DNA of 54,385 nt from Entophlyctis helioformis (taxonomy: Eukaryota > Chytridiomycota > Chytridiomycetes > Chytridiales > Chytriomycetaceae). The stretch covers positions 1 through 54,385 of the forward strand of contig JAHLKH010000183.1 in NCBI GenBank assembly GCA_025526915.1, given 5' to 3'. The position numbers and the translations under genes were made by a program. The notes below the pieces were generated by a model that saw nothing but the letters and a program-made list of their open reading frames with translations, did no database searches and was not told the DNA's origin. This document shows positions 40,350 to 51,795 of this stretch, piece by piece; position 1 is the first letter of the stretch; the number at the start of each line of letters is the position of its first letter.

Positions 40350-42648
40350 GCCCCCCAGCACCTCATCGCCGCCCCAGAGCCTCTCGTTCCTGAAAGCCCT
40401 TCGCCGCCGCACCATCGGCAGCCTCAACGATCTCTCACGGTCGCCACCGCCCTCATCGTCTGCACCTCATACGCCGGCCTCGCCGCCGCCACAACCACCG
40501 TCCGCCTCTTCTCCCCCATCGACCTCATACGCCACCTCTGCCCTGATGACGCTCTTTACGGCCCAGTCGGCAGCAGAGGCCGCCGCCCTCTCTCCTCATA
40601 CATTCGGCCTGCCGCCAGCGCTCGACGGCCCGACCATCGAGCCTGCGCCGCGCGGATCCAGCCTCAAGAACCGCATTGCCCGGCTGACGCAGCAGCCGCA
40701 GCAGCCCCAGCCACTCGGTGGCATCCGTGCCACCGCGACAACGCCGGCCATCGACGGCTCGGCCTCTGCTCGGTCGTCGTCATCTCGGTCGGCGCATCGG
40801 CCCCCGAGTCCAACTCCGCCGCCGCCGCCGCCCAAATCCCATGCGCCGTTGCAACCAGACGCGTCACAGCCAACCGCGACTCCATCACCACCACCACCAC
40901 CACCACACTCTGTTGCCACTGCCCAGCCACCGCCGCTGCTGCTGACGTCGCTGACGTCGCCGACCTCGCTGGCCTCGCTGCCAAGCGCCGCCTCGCCAGT
41001 GGTTGCCAGCCCTTTGAGCAGCAAAGCAGCGGAATCTGCTGCTGCCCTGTCCGCCAAGGGAGCCGAGGGGGTGCACGACGCAGCCACCACCATCCACCAA
41101 ACAGCCAGCGCACACGCAGGCGAGCCGCCCGCCCTTCCGCCTCGTCGCCCCTTGCTCGGCCGCCCCCTGTCGCACACATCGACCCAGCCGCCCTCCAGGT
41201 CGCAGCTCTCAAAACTGTCGTCGGTGTCGATGCCATCGCTGCCGCTGTTTTCCTCCAGTCTTCCCTTATCGCCAACCGAGCCTCTGCCCTCGATGGCATC
41301 CTCTGCGTCGCGCAGTGTGAGCGCCAACGGCAACAGCGACAGCCTCCCGCAGCAGCCGCAGCCGCAGGTGCAGACAACCTATGGCGCAAAGTACCGCAAC
41401 CTGCGCGAGTACGCCGAAGCGACTGGCGACACATCGCTGCTCGAGCAGTCGCTCATGTCCAGCTTCCCTCGCAAGGCATCGCTGCTGCCCAGCGCGCACC
41501 GCCCGTTTGTTCCTCTGCCTGTTGGCCAGTTCATGTCGTCGTCCTCGTCCATGGGCTACCTCTCGTCCAGCGCAGCAGCCAGCAGCCCAAACCTCAGCGG
41601 CAACCTCAGCGGCAACAGCAGCGGCAACAGCAGCGGCAACAGCAGCAGCGAAGACGTCACCGGCATGCACTGCAACAAGAGCCTGCCTGACTTCCCCGCT
41701 GGCCTTGACATCCCCAGCACCGAAACGCGTCGTTTGCACAAGGCGGGATCCCTCGCACCGCACTCTCTGCGTCACAGCAGCAGCACGCCTGCCGTCAACA
41801 CTCTCGAGCCGGCTGCCGCAAGCCGCTCGTCGGGCTCGGTCGACAGCAACGACAGTGCCGACAGTGCCGTGTCGCTCACCATGGTCAGCCGCATCAAGTC
41901 CATCTTTGCCAAGATCCGCCAGCGTCGCCCAGTTGCTGACCAGGACGACGACTCGAGCGACGACAACCTGCCTGCCATGCGGCGCACCGGCAGCTCGCAG
42001 CGTCACGCTGCCCACGGCTCTGCTCTGTACACGCTTGGCAATTCAAATGTGCATGCCAGCAGATCGGCTCCCCTCACGCACAGCCTGCCCGACCTGACGC
42101 TCCACCGCATGCCCAGCCTCGAGGATTCGCTCGCTGTGCATTCAGAGTATCTGCGCACCACGTTCCAGCGTGCTGCCCAGGCCAACCAGACCAACAGTAG
42201 CAGCGGCAGCGACGACGATCAGTATGGCAGAACGCCAATGTTCACGACTGCGCCAGGCTCACCGCTCCACTCCAACATGGGATCGGCGACCACGCTCATG
42301 AACAGCAACGGCAACGTCTCTCCACTGGCGCCGCCTCTGCCGCCGCGATCGTCGCGACTCGACGCCAAGACCAAGACGCTGCAGCACTTTTACTTTGACG
42401 TGTGCTTCAGCAGCCTGGATCTTGACCAGCTTGCGGACAAGTACGAGAAGGAGCACGGGATCCTCGACGACGAGGAGACGATCCTGTCTGCGTTTTCGGG
42501 CATCTCTGACTCTGGACGCATGACCGGCCATGGCAAGGGACTCGTGACGCCGGACCCGACGCGGCCGCCGTCGCCTGTGGATGCGCTTGGCATTGACGCA
42601 TCGGTCCGACAGTACCTGGCTGGATACACGTTTGCGAAAACGCAGTGA
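38113..42648 (+). CDS. Very large Ser/Pro-rich protein of unknown function
   Basis: Two exons, 38113-39115 and 39242-42648; phases agree and give 1469 residues. Not recognised. It is almost entirely low-complexity: Ala/Pro and Ser runs, a YSNSP repeat, an Asp/Glu block ([17 protein letters not shown]), a Gln run before the intron, and repeated SP/SPS motifs suited to proline-directed kinases. Islands of ordinary sequence may be functional: LSFTALASRLKRFKTMRMTS, TTYGAKYRNLREYAEATGD, CNKSLPDFPAGLDIPSTET, MVSRIKSIFAKIRQRRP and, near the C-terminus, TLQHFYFDVCFSSLDLDQLA with KYEKEHGILDDEETILSAF. The last looks like a folded helical segment. A regulatory or polarity scaffold is possible, but this is a guess. 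It follows the transcription factor gene on the same strand. Confidence 0.7.
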
Positions 42649-43384
42649 TGCGCTTGATGTGGTTTTTGCCGTTTTCTTGTTTGTGTTGATTGGATACCTA
42701 CCGCCTCTTCTTATGAATACTTGCCTTTTTTACACATGGTGTTTTGTGGTTGTATGGTTTTTGTTCTTGTTGGCACTGGCAGCACGAGAGCCCCACAGCG
42801 GCGGCAAGAGCAGCATGGACAACGCTCGCAGCCTCATGGACAATCTTGAGATGGCGCGTTGGAAGGACAAGATGCTGGTGAGCGAGACGTTGAGGAATCG
42901 CTTGTGGACTGGGGACTGCGGGACACAAAAGCAAGTCGTGGTGTTGTTGGCGTGCGATGACGCACACGATGACACATGCTCAAAGTGAGACAATACACAT
43001 GGCATGTGCGCCACCAAACTAGAAGAAACAAGCAAAGCTTCATTAAGTGGCGCAAGGGTTGAAGGGCGGAGAGCCCGCACTAAGGGCGCGTAGAGCGCCA
43101 CACAGACTACAATAAAAGGGTCGGAGTACACACGCTCTTGATAGCGGTACTCAAGATCATCAACCCCCCATCGCGTCATAACCTTTCAGCTTTTAGGTGT
43201 GTGGGTTTTGTGGATGGAGTCCATCCGGGTTTATTGGCTGTTGTGTCAGTCTTGGAGTAGCTGCTGTTGTTGTTGCAGTCTTGGTGGATGAGAGTGCCAT
43301 CTTGTGTGGCTTGGTTGGTGGATGAGAGCATGAGAAGAAAGGAAACGGACAGATCGCGCTTTGCAGACGCATCACAAAGGCAGA
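42649..43384. other. Convergent intergenic region, no gene seen
   Basis: Lies between two convergent gene ends. Less GC-rich than its surroundings, with T-rich 3' UTR-like sequence near 42660-42770. A minus-strand frame at 42730-43179 (starting MTRWGVDDLEYRYQERVYSD) is open for 149 codons but matches nothing I know; it could be an old mobile-element fragment. Confidence 0.45.
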
Positions 43385-46308
43385 TCAGAAGAGGGCGAGA
43401 GGAGCGAGGAGAGCAGCAACGACCGACACGAGCGAGGCAGCCATGGCAGCAGCACCGCTGAGAATGGGCTCGTCGCCAGTGCCAGGCAGCGGGTGCTTGG
43501 TGTAGATCTCGCCAGCAGGCAGGTCGCCAGTGCCGTAGATGGAGGCACCGCCAGAGGGCGAGGGCGACGGAGCGGCAGATGGCTGGCCGTACACAGCAGC
43601 AACGGTCGTCGTGGCACCAGGAACAACAACGACAGGTGCGACAGTGGTTGTGATGACCACAACAGCAGCAGAGGCGGTCGTGGAAGGAGCAACGACGACG
43701 GGCACGACGGTCGTGGTGGTCTTGGCAGCAGGAGCAGCCGTGGTCGAAGCAGCAGGCACAGCAGGCACGGTCGTGGAAGCAGGAGCAGCGGGTCCGACAG
43801 TGACAGAGGCAGCAGACGCGGTCGTGGTCGTCTCAGGAACAACAACAGACACGCCAGTGGTCGCGGATGCAGCCTCAGATGCGGTCGCGGAAGGAGCAAC
43901 AGCCTCGGACGCGGTGGTCGTCGACGAAGCGATGGCAGTCTCTGTGGTGGTTGCAGTCGCAGCATCGGTCGTGGTGGAAGTCTGAGTGGCAGACTCGGTC
44001 GTGGTCGTGGTCGTAGTGGAAACCTCGGTTGTCGTCGTCGTCATGGTGGTTGTCTCAGTGGTCGTCGTGGTCGTCGTTGTTGTGGTGGTCGTCTCAGTGG
44101 TCGTTGGCACAAAGCCTTTAGCAGCAGCCCAGAAACGCGCGTCAGTTGCTGCACAGATCCACACCGCTCATTCATCCAGCATGGCAACTCACACTTGGTC
44201 TCGATGCCACAGTCGGTGCCAGTCAGGCCGGGAGGCACACAGATGCCAGTATCGGTGCCCTTGCAGTCTGTCAGAGTTGCAGGGAAACCAGGAAGTGTGC
44301 CGTCCATGCCAGTGTTGCCAGAGATGTCGCTGTTGGATGGCAAGGAGTGAGCGTGTCAGCATCGTGTCGTGCAGTCAATCCAAACACAGCACAGTGGAAT
44401 GGCACGCACAGCTTGGTGAGGGAAGCAAGCTGAGCGAGAGTCTTGGGAATGGGGCCACTGAGCTTGTTGTTGGCGACATTGCTGTTCATGAGAATGCAGA
44501 GTCAGCAACAGCCGCGATGATCGTCACAAGCCAGCCAGCCAGCGTGCACTCACAGCGAGGCGAGCGAGGTCAGCTTGTCAAACACGTCGGGAAGGGAACC
44601 TTCGATGGCGTTGTTCGACAGGTCGCTGATCGTGCAGCAACAGTGTCAGTCTACCAGTGTCGCATGATTCACTTCAGAACAGCACAGCCAGGCACAACTC
44701 ACAGTTCCTCAAGCTTGGTGAGACCGCCAATCTTGTCCGACAGCTGGCCAGCGATGCTCTTGTTGGGAAGCAGGCTTGGATTGGCAAAGCGTGTTATAAT
44801 ACATGCTCACGATCAGAGCATCAAGAAGCATGGCAACTCACAGCTTGGTGGCACGGTTGTCGGCATCACAGGTGACGCCTGCCACCTTGCAGCAGTCGGA
44901 ATACTTGTCAAAGACAGAAGGAATGATGTCTTGGAGGATCGCGCAGTCCGAGCCAGGTGGAGCAATGAAACCTGAAGCAGAACGGCATGGTTGGGCAGCA
45001 CGTGTCAGTCGCGATTCATGCGTCCAGACCAACCACGGCATGACTCACAAGGCTTCTCAATCTTGCAACTCTTGCCCTTGTTTCCATCAGGAATGCATAC
45101 ATTCGTGCTTCGCCCATTGCAATCAATCCTAGGCTTGGCAAACTCTGGAAGAGGCCCAATCAGCAGCGGTATGTTGAAGAAGTAACTGGTAGATTGGGAT
45201 GTGACGATTCCAAAGGAAGCCAGAGCGTGTCAGTCGATTGCAAGCATGAATGGCAATGGCACGAGAGAAAGACTTGCAATGTGCCCAGATTCTGGAAGTT
45301 GCTGATCCATGATGGCAGAGTGCCTCTGAGGTTGTTTGTTTGGATGTAGCTGTGCACAGGAGTATTGTCAGCAGGTGAAGCCATGGCACGAGTGCAAGCG
45401 AGGCATATCACACAGGACTTACAGCTCCTTTAGGTTGGTCAGCTTCTCAAAACTGGCGGGGATCTCACCAACAAAGCTACAGTTATAGAGCCCCCTTTGG
45501 TGGTATGAACAATAAACCGTAACGAGGGAGTGCCAGTCAGCAACCTTGGCGATCGAAAACAGCCGCAAAGCCAGTGAATTGTGGCTTACAGACTCTTAAG
45601 ATTGGATAGGTTACCCAAAGACGATGGAATGGTCAGGCCAGCAAAGTTGTTGCCTCCAATTGTGCTTTGGGATATGGAAGGAGGCGAGACAGTGAAGCAT
45701 GTCAGTGTAACCCAACGCAAGCTCAAAGAGGCATTATCAGAGCACATACAGCGTTTCAAGCGCAGTCAGATTGTCAAAGACGCCGTCAGGGATCGAAGTG
45801 TAGCCGTTTGCACGGAGATAACTGTTCAGTGTGGTTCATGGCTTGGATGGTCAGCAAGGGCGATCTCAATAGTTACTTGCAGGCATTGGTGCTTACAGGG
45901 ATGTCAGGCCAGTAAGTGTTGCGATATTGGGGAATACGCTGTCGGCTGTCTTGCCAAGACCATCCTCCAAGGTGCTGTGATTGTGAATGCATGCAGTTAG
46001 TGTTGGTGATGGCGTTGTCAAGCCATTGTGCACAAGGGGACGAGCAGCCGATGATGATGGCGACAACGGCAGAAGTGGGACGCAGAGAGAGAAGAGCATG
46101 GAAGGTGGAAGGAGTGGTGTCAGTTGACTTGGTGCGACACAGCACAGTGTCGGTGAGTGACGTACAGCTTTGTAACACGACCACCATCGCAAAATGCTGG
46201 CGAGTTCTCTTCATCATCGCCGCAGCAGCTCTTGTTCGCAGGAAACGTTTTTGGCCACAGGCCTTGCAGAACAGCGCAGTCTTGCTCGAGAAGCGAAAGT
46301 TCAGACAT
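43385..46308 (-). CDS. GPI-anchored surface protein with two leucine-rich-repeat modules
   Basis: About a dozen small exons on the minus strand, most holding one repeat. Module 1: a Cys cap (EQDCAVLQGLWPKTF, then CCGDDEENSPAFC) at 46308-46166. Its repeats include TADSVFPNIATLTGLTSL, YTSIPDGVFDNLTALETL, FAGLTIPSSLGNLSNLKSL and LRGTLPSWISNFQNLGTL. It closes with a C-cap, CNGRSTNVCIPDGNKGKSC (about 45050-45130). Module 2 repeats the plan: PPGSDCAILQDIIPSVFDKY with CCKVAGVTCD, then SIAGQLSDKIGGLTKLEEL, AIEGSLPDVFDKLTSLASL and KLSGPIPKTLAQLASLTKL, closed by CKGTDTGICVPPGLTGTDC. A Thr/Ser/Ala stalk follows, and the last residues (LSGAAAMAASLVSVVAALLA) are a GPI-anchor signal; stop at 43385. Repeats are of the LxGxIP type familiar from plant receptors. 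Introns are about 70-110 nt with CTGAC branch motifs. The first exon has no signal peptide, so an upstream exon is probably missing. Inferred: adhesion or recognition at the cell surface. Confidence 0.75.
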
Positions 46309-47635
46309 GGCGTCGAGGAGATCCTTTGGTTCGCTTGAGGTGGATGGAGAGGGAAAGTGAGCGGGGAACTGGCCGCCTTTTGAAGGGAAACGCCATTGCG
46401 CAGGATGCCGCAAGGTGCCGCACAGGCACAAGTGTCATCCACGTTCATCCGCGCTACACCGCCAATTGGAAACTATCTGAAACGCGCGATATTGGATGTG
46501 GCATTCAAGGCTGCAGACAACAGACAGCGTGCACGCACATGAGGGTGTTTGGGCTTGCTGGGAAGCTGTGCTCTGTCGGTATGAGCTGCTCAGTGTCTCA
46601 TGGATGCTAATTGCTCACAGCAGCAGCTGTTGGCGTTCCTGTGAAGTCGAGAGCAGGCTTGTTGCAAGTCACAGGACACAGACACACGGGTCCGAGGACA
46701 CGTGCGCCGGCTGTTTGGCCGAGACTGCGCCAACAAGGCTGCTGCGGACAATCAATTCTTTGCAAGGAGTGGCCTGTGCACCGCCCAAGTCTTTCAGCAT
46801 CAACACAGCAAGGATGGACTGGCAGTGTGTTCTAGCCACAGGCATGGCGTTGCTGGATGGATGCCTGGCTGCGAGTGTGGGCAGTGGCGTCCTTGTGGAA
46901 CACCTGTGCGTTGCAGTGACAGCCAGCCACTCGACCACAGCCAGCAGCAGACAGTCATGGCGGCGTGTGCTCGCTCAGTCTCGGTGCACCAGGCTGCATC
47001 CAGGCGTGCCTGTGGCTGCTGTGTATCGCTCAACCAGCCCTTCATTGACCATTGCGGTCCTCTATCAACCAAGACGCAACAGCCAAGACGGTCGCTCTGC
47101 TGATGGCGCTGCTCATGCTTGCACTCAACCACTTGTCCAGACTGCATGCCACTCACAGAGCAGCCATGCCAGTCGTCTGCAGCATCGCCAAAGGCACCAA
47201 TGACGACCAGCATGCTGATCTGGTTGAGATGGCATCCTCTCTCGCCATCCGAGTGGTCGCTGCGAGTGCTGTTTGGCGAGTGGTTCCATGCTGCTCATGC
47301 AGACTGTGCGATGGTGCTGGTGTGCCAGGTTGAGAAGGACAGCGCGAGTTCCATCGACTCGGTCACTCCAAGCTGGCCACTGTATCGCAACAATCGCATG
47401 GCACAGCCCACAGCGACAATGAAGGAGCGGCTTGACGATGAGATCCAGCACCGTCTTGCTGCCAGATCTGCTGCTGCTGCCGCTCGACTGCCAGTGTGTC
47501 TGCCCTAACGACGATCGCATCTGGCATCGCTGCTCGCCACAAAGACCCGCGTCACCGTTTGTGCACCAAAGAGTTAACGGGCAACTTTCCACGACAACGC
47601 AAACCACCACCACCGCAACAACCACAACCACCGCA
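46309..47635. other. 1.3-kb region with no confident gene
   Basis: Lies between the LRR gene start (minus) and the four-helix membrane gene (plus). It should hold the promoter and possibly the missing signal-peptide exon of the LRR gene. Minus-strand frames such as 46669-46938 (ending QPAHVSSDPCVCVL) and a short stretch at about 46617-46680 (PVTCNKPALDFTGTPTAAAV) look vaguely like secreted Cys proteins. They do not join into a convincing gene. Confidence 0.4.
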
Positions 47636-48256
47636 ATGTCCTTTGTCCTGCCGTCTGCGTTCGTGGGCACGCTGACGGGCATGCTCCTGGCGTGTGCGTC
47701 CGTCGACTCGCTCTGGTGGCCGCACCTCGTCTCCAGCTACGCCGACCCGTCGTCGCTCAAGTCGCGCGTGCCCGCCCAGGCCCGCACTGACTCGGTCGCC
47801 TTCTACCGCCTCGTCGCCTCGCTGCCGCCCAACGTCCTCTACGTCCTGCTGGCGCTCACGGCCATGACGCTCATCACGTTTGTCGGCGGCATCGTGCAGC
47901 ACCCGCACAAGCGGCTGCGCAACGCTGCGTGCCTGCTGACGGTCGGTGCGGCCGTTGCCCTCGAGGCGCTCGTCGCCGTGCCCGACATCCGCGCCGTCAC
48001 CGGCAAGGGCTACAAGCGGGCTGACGTGCAGACCGAGGCGCTGTTCCACATTGCGCTATGCCATGCCGGCGTGCTGGCCTTGCTGACCGTGACGCTGTTT
48101 GTGCTCGCGGCCGGCGAGGAGGCTGACGAGGCGAGGGGCGAGAAGGAGGCTGCTGCTGCTGCGCGCGCGAGAGCCGCCAAGCGTGCGGCCAAAGCTGCTG
48201 CTGCCGGCGGCGGCGGCAAGGCGGCGTCCAAGGAGGACAAGCCCAAGACGGAGTGA
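47636..48256 (+). CDS. Small four-helix membrane protein, possible Shr3-like ER chaperone
   Basis: Single exon, 206 residues. Four hydrophobic segments: LPSAFVGTLTGMLLACASV, NVLYVLLALTAMTLITFVGG, NAACLLTVGAAVALEALVAV and FHIALCHAGVLALLTVTLFV. Between helices 1 and 2 comes FYRLVASLPPNVLY. The C-terminus is a long charged Lys/Ala/Glu tail ending KPKTE. The layout (four helices, short loops, cytosolic charged tail) and spacing resemble the fungal Shr3 family, which packages amino-acid permeases for ER exit. The match is by pattern, not by a decisive motif. The 5' leader is an ACCACAACC repeat, and the ATG at 47636 is the first that precedes the hydrophobic part. A further upstream Met at 47432 would add a low-complexity leader and is less likely. 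Confidence 0.6.
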   Translation: MSFVLPSAFVGTLTGMLLACASVDSLWWPHLVSSYADPSSLKSRVPAQARTDSVAFYRLVASLPPNVLYVLLALTAMTLITFVGGIVQHPHKRLRNAACLLTVGAAVALEALVAVPDIRAVTGKGYKRADVQTEALFHIALCHAGVLALLTVTLFVLAAGEEADEARGEKEAAAAARARAAKRAAKAAAAGGGGKAASKEDKPKTE

Positions 48257-48367
48257 TCTGGACTCGGCGGCCTGGCATATGGCATGTGGCATGTGGCATA
48301 TGTGGCGGCCTGCGCAGCATGCACGGAATGAAAGGGCCCAAGGGCCAGATCGGCTCGATGCCTTTTA

Positions 48368-49567
48368 CTATTGCCACGTTTGGTCAGACTGGAAGCGGCC
48401 GGCCAGGTTATAGTGCGGTCGGTGCCGGCCGGCCTGCTCAGCACCGGCGGGATCCTGCACCGACGGATCGTACTCGGCCATGTGCGACCAGTACTCGCAG
48501 AACCGCGCCATCTTGGCACCAAACCCAGACGCCACGTCGTGCCAGAAGCCGTCCAGCGCGTCAGACTCGGACAGAGCCGAGGGCGGCGACGAGGACGCCG
48601 GAGAGAACATGGACGTAAACTCTCGTCGGTAGGATGACTGCATCGTCATGCGGTCGCCGTCGCCATCGCGGTCGCCATCAACAATGTGGTACCGCTCAAC
48701 CAGAAACGATTGCACGGATCCGCCACGGAACCACAGCTCGAGCGCCGGTCGGCTGGAACCAGAAGTGGCCGGCGATGCGGGCAGCGGATCCATGAGCCGC
48801 AGAACAGCGCGAAAGTGGGCCGTGTCGCTCGCCATCTCCGCACGCAGTCGCGGCTCGCCGCCGTAGTCGGCTGTTGTGTACACTGCGCGGGTCGGCAGTC
48901 GCCGCGGGTACCGCTTCGGCAGCATGCCGGTGCCCATGCGCGATGCAGCAGAGTCAGAGGGCAGTGGCGCTGACGAGACAAAGACGCTGGTGCAGTCGCC
49001 CATTGGTGCACCAATGGCTTCTGCGATCAGCGCCAGCCCAGATCGGGTCGGGTACGACACGACAGCGTTGGTTGACAGCCGCTGGACGAGGATCATGGGC
49101 GGCTGTTGGGCAGGCGTTTCCGGTGCAGATGGAGGCGCAGCCTGTTTTACAGGCATCCAGATGAGCGTCAGGCACACGGACACGGCGGCATTGTGGTGCA
49201 CATCGTGGATCAGCCAGGCGGTCTTGCGTGTGGTTGGCGCGGTGCATGAGCGAGGAAGCGTGCGGGCGAGGGCAGCCACATGCGCCGCCCAGGCCGAGCG
49301 ATCCAGCAGCCGGCGCAGAGTGGCAGGCAGCGCGTCGTCGCAGCGCAGCACACGCAGCGACAACAGCGGGGCGGCCTTGAACGTCGTCGTCGTCGTTGTC
49401 GTCGTCGTCGTGAGCGTCGCTGTCGCGGACGAGTCGACGAGCGAGCACAGCCAGCGCGACACCAGGCGCAGCGGCAGCAGGTCGGCGGGCTCGAGCGCCT
49501 GCAGCGCCAGCAGCCACAACTCCGTCGGCAGGCGGCCCTCGGCCGGTCGCTGGCGGCTTGCGGGCAT
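48368..49567 (-). CDS. F-box protein
   Basis: Single exon, 399 residues. An N-terminal F-box, GRLPTELWLLALQALEPADL then LPLRLVSRWLCSLVD, at about residues 10-45. A Thr run follows. The rest has no domain I know, with a middle part of mixed alpha/beta look (VYTTADYGGEPRLRAEMASD, ELWFRGGSVQSFLVERYHIV). Its start is 56 bp from the dynamitin start on the other strand, so the two share a promoter region. Inferred role: substrate adaptor of an SCF ubiquitin ligase. Confidence 0.7.
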   Translation of the reverse strand: MPASRQRPAEGRLPTELWLLALQALEPADLLPLRLVSRWLCSLVDSSATATLTTTTTTTTTTFKAAPLLSLRVLRCDDALPATLRRLLDRSAWAAHVAALARTLPRSCTAPTTRKTAWLIHDVHHNAAVSVCLTLIWMPVKQAAPPSAPETPAQQPPMILVQRLSTNAVVSYPTRSGLALIAEAIGAPMGDCTSVFVSSAPLPSDSAASRMGTGMLPKRYPRRLPTRAVYTTADYGGEPRLRAEMASDTAHFRAVLRLMDPLPASPATSGSSRPALELWFRGGSVQSFLVERYHIVDGDRDGDGDRMTMQSSYRREFTSMFSPASSSPPSALSESDALDGFWHDVASGFGAKMARFCEYWSHMAEYDPSVQDPAGAEQAGRHRPHYNLAGRFQSDQTWQ

Positions 49568-49623
49568 TCGCAGCGTGCCGATGGCGGCCTAAAGGCTTTA
49601 CTCGCAGCCGGCAAACCCTCGCG

Positions 49624-51624
49624 ATGGAGCGGCACGGCAAGTACGCGGCGCTGCCCGACGTCGACACATCTGCGCAGGACGTCTTTGAGGACGAGGGCGT
49701 CTCGGTGTCGCTGCCGCTGCCCGTCTCGGTCGTCTCGGCGCTCGGCGGATACTCCACGGCCGCTTCGGCCACCACCGCCGCCACGGCCACGGCCGCTGCG
49801 TCCAGCAGGGCTGCCTACACGCTCATCCGCGGCGACGACGATACGGACAGCGACGGCGACGGCGGCGAGAGCGACGCAGGGGACATCGACGACGGCCTGC
49901 AGACGGGCCCGTCGGCGAGCGCGCAGGGCTCGCGCGGCAGTCTGGACGACCGCCTGTATCTGGCTTCGCAGTCGCAGCAGCAGTCGCACCAGCCGCAGGT
50001 CGTGGCGTGTCAAGGTGCCACGAGCAAAGGCCGCCAACGTGTTCAAGCAGGCCGAGCTGCTGCAGGCCGAGTCTGCCGCTTCGGCTGCATCTGCGTCTGC
50101 GGCCGGCGGGTCTCGGCGAGGCGCCAGGAGCCGCATGCGCCGCGATCGCAGCGAGTATGCTGCGGACACGCTCGGTGCGGCGGATCCCGACGAGACCATC
50201 TACGAGCGCTACCACCGCCTGTTGTTCGAGGTGCAGGCACTGTCTGACGACCTTTCCAAACTCAAGGACGACGAGCCTGCGGCTGCATCAGCGACTGCCG
50301 ATCGATCTGCAACTGCACCGGCAACTGCACCGGCATCTGCACCAGCATCTGGCGCAAAGACGCAGCCGCCCATGTCCCACAAGGCTCTGCTGGCACAGGC
50401 CAGCAAGCTGCAGGACAGTCTCGCTGCGATTGGCGCGATCAGCATCCGTCCGTGCTCGAACACATCGATCCCGTGTCGACCAACATGGCCAACGTCAAGC
50501 AGCTCTTGTCGGCCGTGCAGCAGTACAAGAGCCATGCGCTCAACGGCCGGTCGTCGTCGCCCACACGCCCAATGGCTGGTGCCGCCGGTGCTGCCAGCGT
50601 CGACGTGGATCTGAATGCAAGCGGAGCCAGCTTCGCAGGCCAGAGCGGGCTGAAACAGTCATCTGGCGTCTGCCAACCATCTGGCGGCATCCGCTGGCTA
50701 CTCGACCGCCGGTATGGCTGCTCTCGGCGTGCCAGCAGCCACAGCATTGTCAGCCCGCCGCCCGTCCATCTCAGTTTCATCTGCAGCAGTTGCCGCGTCG
50801 TCGTCGTTGCCCAACTATGCGGGCATGGCAGGAGGCTTAACGGCATCAGCAGCCGACACGGTCACGTACGAGGTGTACTACACGCCAACGGCGTCTGCCG
50901 ATATCCAGCGCACCAAGCTCATTGAGCTCGAGTCGCGGCTGACGAACCTGGAGCGCATTGTTGGCATGCACACGCTCGACTCGGCGGGCTCGGTCGTGTC
51001 GGACGAGGTGCGCGCGTCGCTGTTCCAGAGCGGCGGCACGCTCATTGGCGCACTGGAGCGGCTTGACCACCACCTGTCGCCTCATTGCCCAGCCGCGTAC
51101 GCTCGACGTTGCCTCGCGGCGCATCAAGACGGTGCTCGTCGAGCTGGAGCGGCTGTCTGACCTGGAGCGCAAGCAGCGCGTCGAGTCCAAGTTCATGTCG
51201 CGGTCGATGCTGGACCTTGCGTCTGCGGCGTCTGCGTCTGTCGCGGCGGTGTCGGCGGTGTCGGCGGCACAGAGGAAACGTCTGCAATGGTGCTGGGCGA
51301 TGGACTGACAACGGCCGACTCGCGCACCAAGCACCTGTACGCCACGCTGGTGCGGCTCGAGCCGTCATGCAGCACCTGCCACACCTCGTGTCGCGGCTGC
51401 GGGCACTGCAGTCGCTGCATGCGGAGATGGCCGTGTTTGCCAGTCGGTCAAGGTGCTCCGGCGAGGACGGAGCGCGCATGCGCGACATGGCGCGCAGCCT
51501 GCAGGAGAACATGGCGCTGCTGGGCGAGAGCCTCAAGGAGAACGAGGACGTGGTTGCGCGCAATGTGGAGGCGCTTGGTCAGCGCATCGAGCTGCTGATG
51601 CTGGCCCGCCAGACGCCGGCATAG
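49624..51624 (+). CDS. Dynamitin, dynactin subunit 2 (several one-base frame breaks)
   Basis: p50 subunit of dynactin, which links cytoplasmic dynein to cargo. The start gives MERHGKYAALPDVDTSAQDV, matching the family's YADLPGI..QDVYE start. Later blocks: VPRAKAANVFKQAELLQ, ETIYERYHRLLFEVQALSDD, TYEVYYTPTASADIQRTKLI, LIELESRLTNLERIVGM, AQPRTLDVASRRIKTVLVEL and the C-terminal coiled coil SLQENMALLGESLKENEDVV. These blocks lie in different frames without introns between them. The frame changes near 50015, 50440, 50665, 51085, 51265 and 51372. Two of these are clearly short homopolymers: an extra C near 51087 and a missing G near 51372. The protein sequence on each side stays conserved, so these look like base-call errors, not decay. 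An annotation pipeline would split this gene. Confidence 0.8.
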
Positions 51625-51631
51625 AAGCGCC

Positions 51632-51686
51632 GGATGCCGGATGCCGGATGCCGGATGCCGGATGCCGGATGCCGGATGCCGGATGC
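51632..51686 (+). repeat. 7-bp tandem repeat (GGATGCC)n
   Basis: Nearly eight perfect units just after the dynamitin stop and about 110 bp before the next start codon. Perfect copies suggest recent expansion. Confidence 0.95.
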
Positions 51687-51795
51687 TTGACGCAGCGCGG
51701 GGCAGGCGGATCTGTGCGCGATGCGCCGACGTGTTGGCAGCAACGAGCGTCGCGTCGAAATGAACGTTTTCTTCGTCTTCTCGCCTCCGCATACG

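Noticed and set aside
42730..43179. 149-codon minus-strand frame as a gene
   Set aside because: No recognised motif, unusual composition and position in a convergent gene gap; kept only as a possible old element fragment.
43361..44975. Gly/Arg/Ser-rich and Val-rich plus-strand frames over the LRR gene 3' end
   Set aside because: Reverse strand of the Thr-rich stalk; low complexity only.
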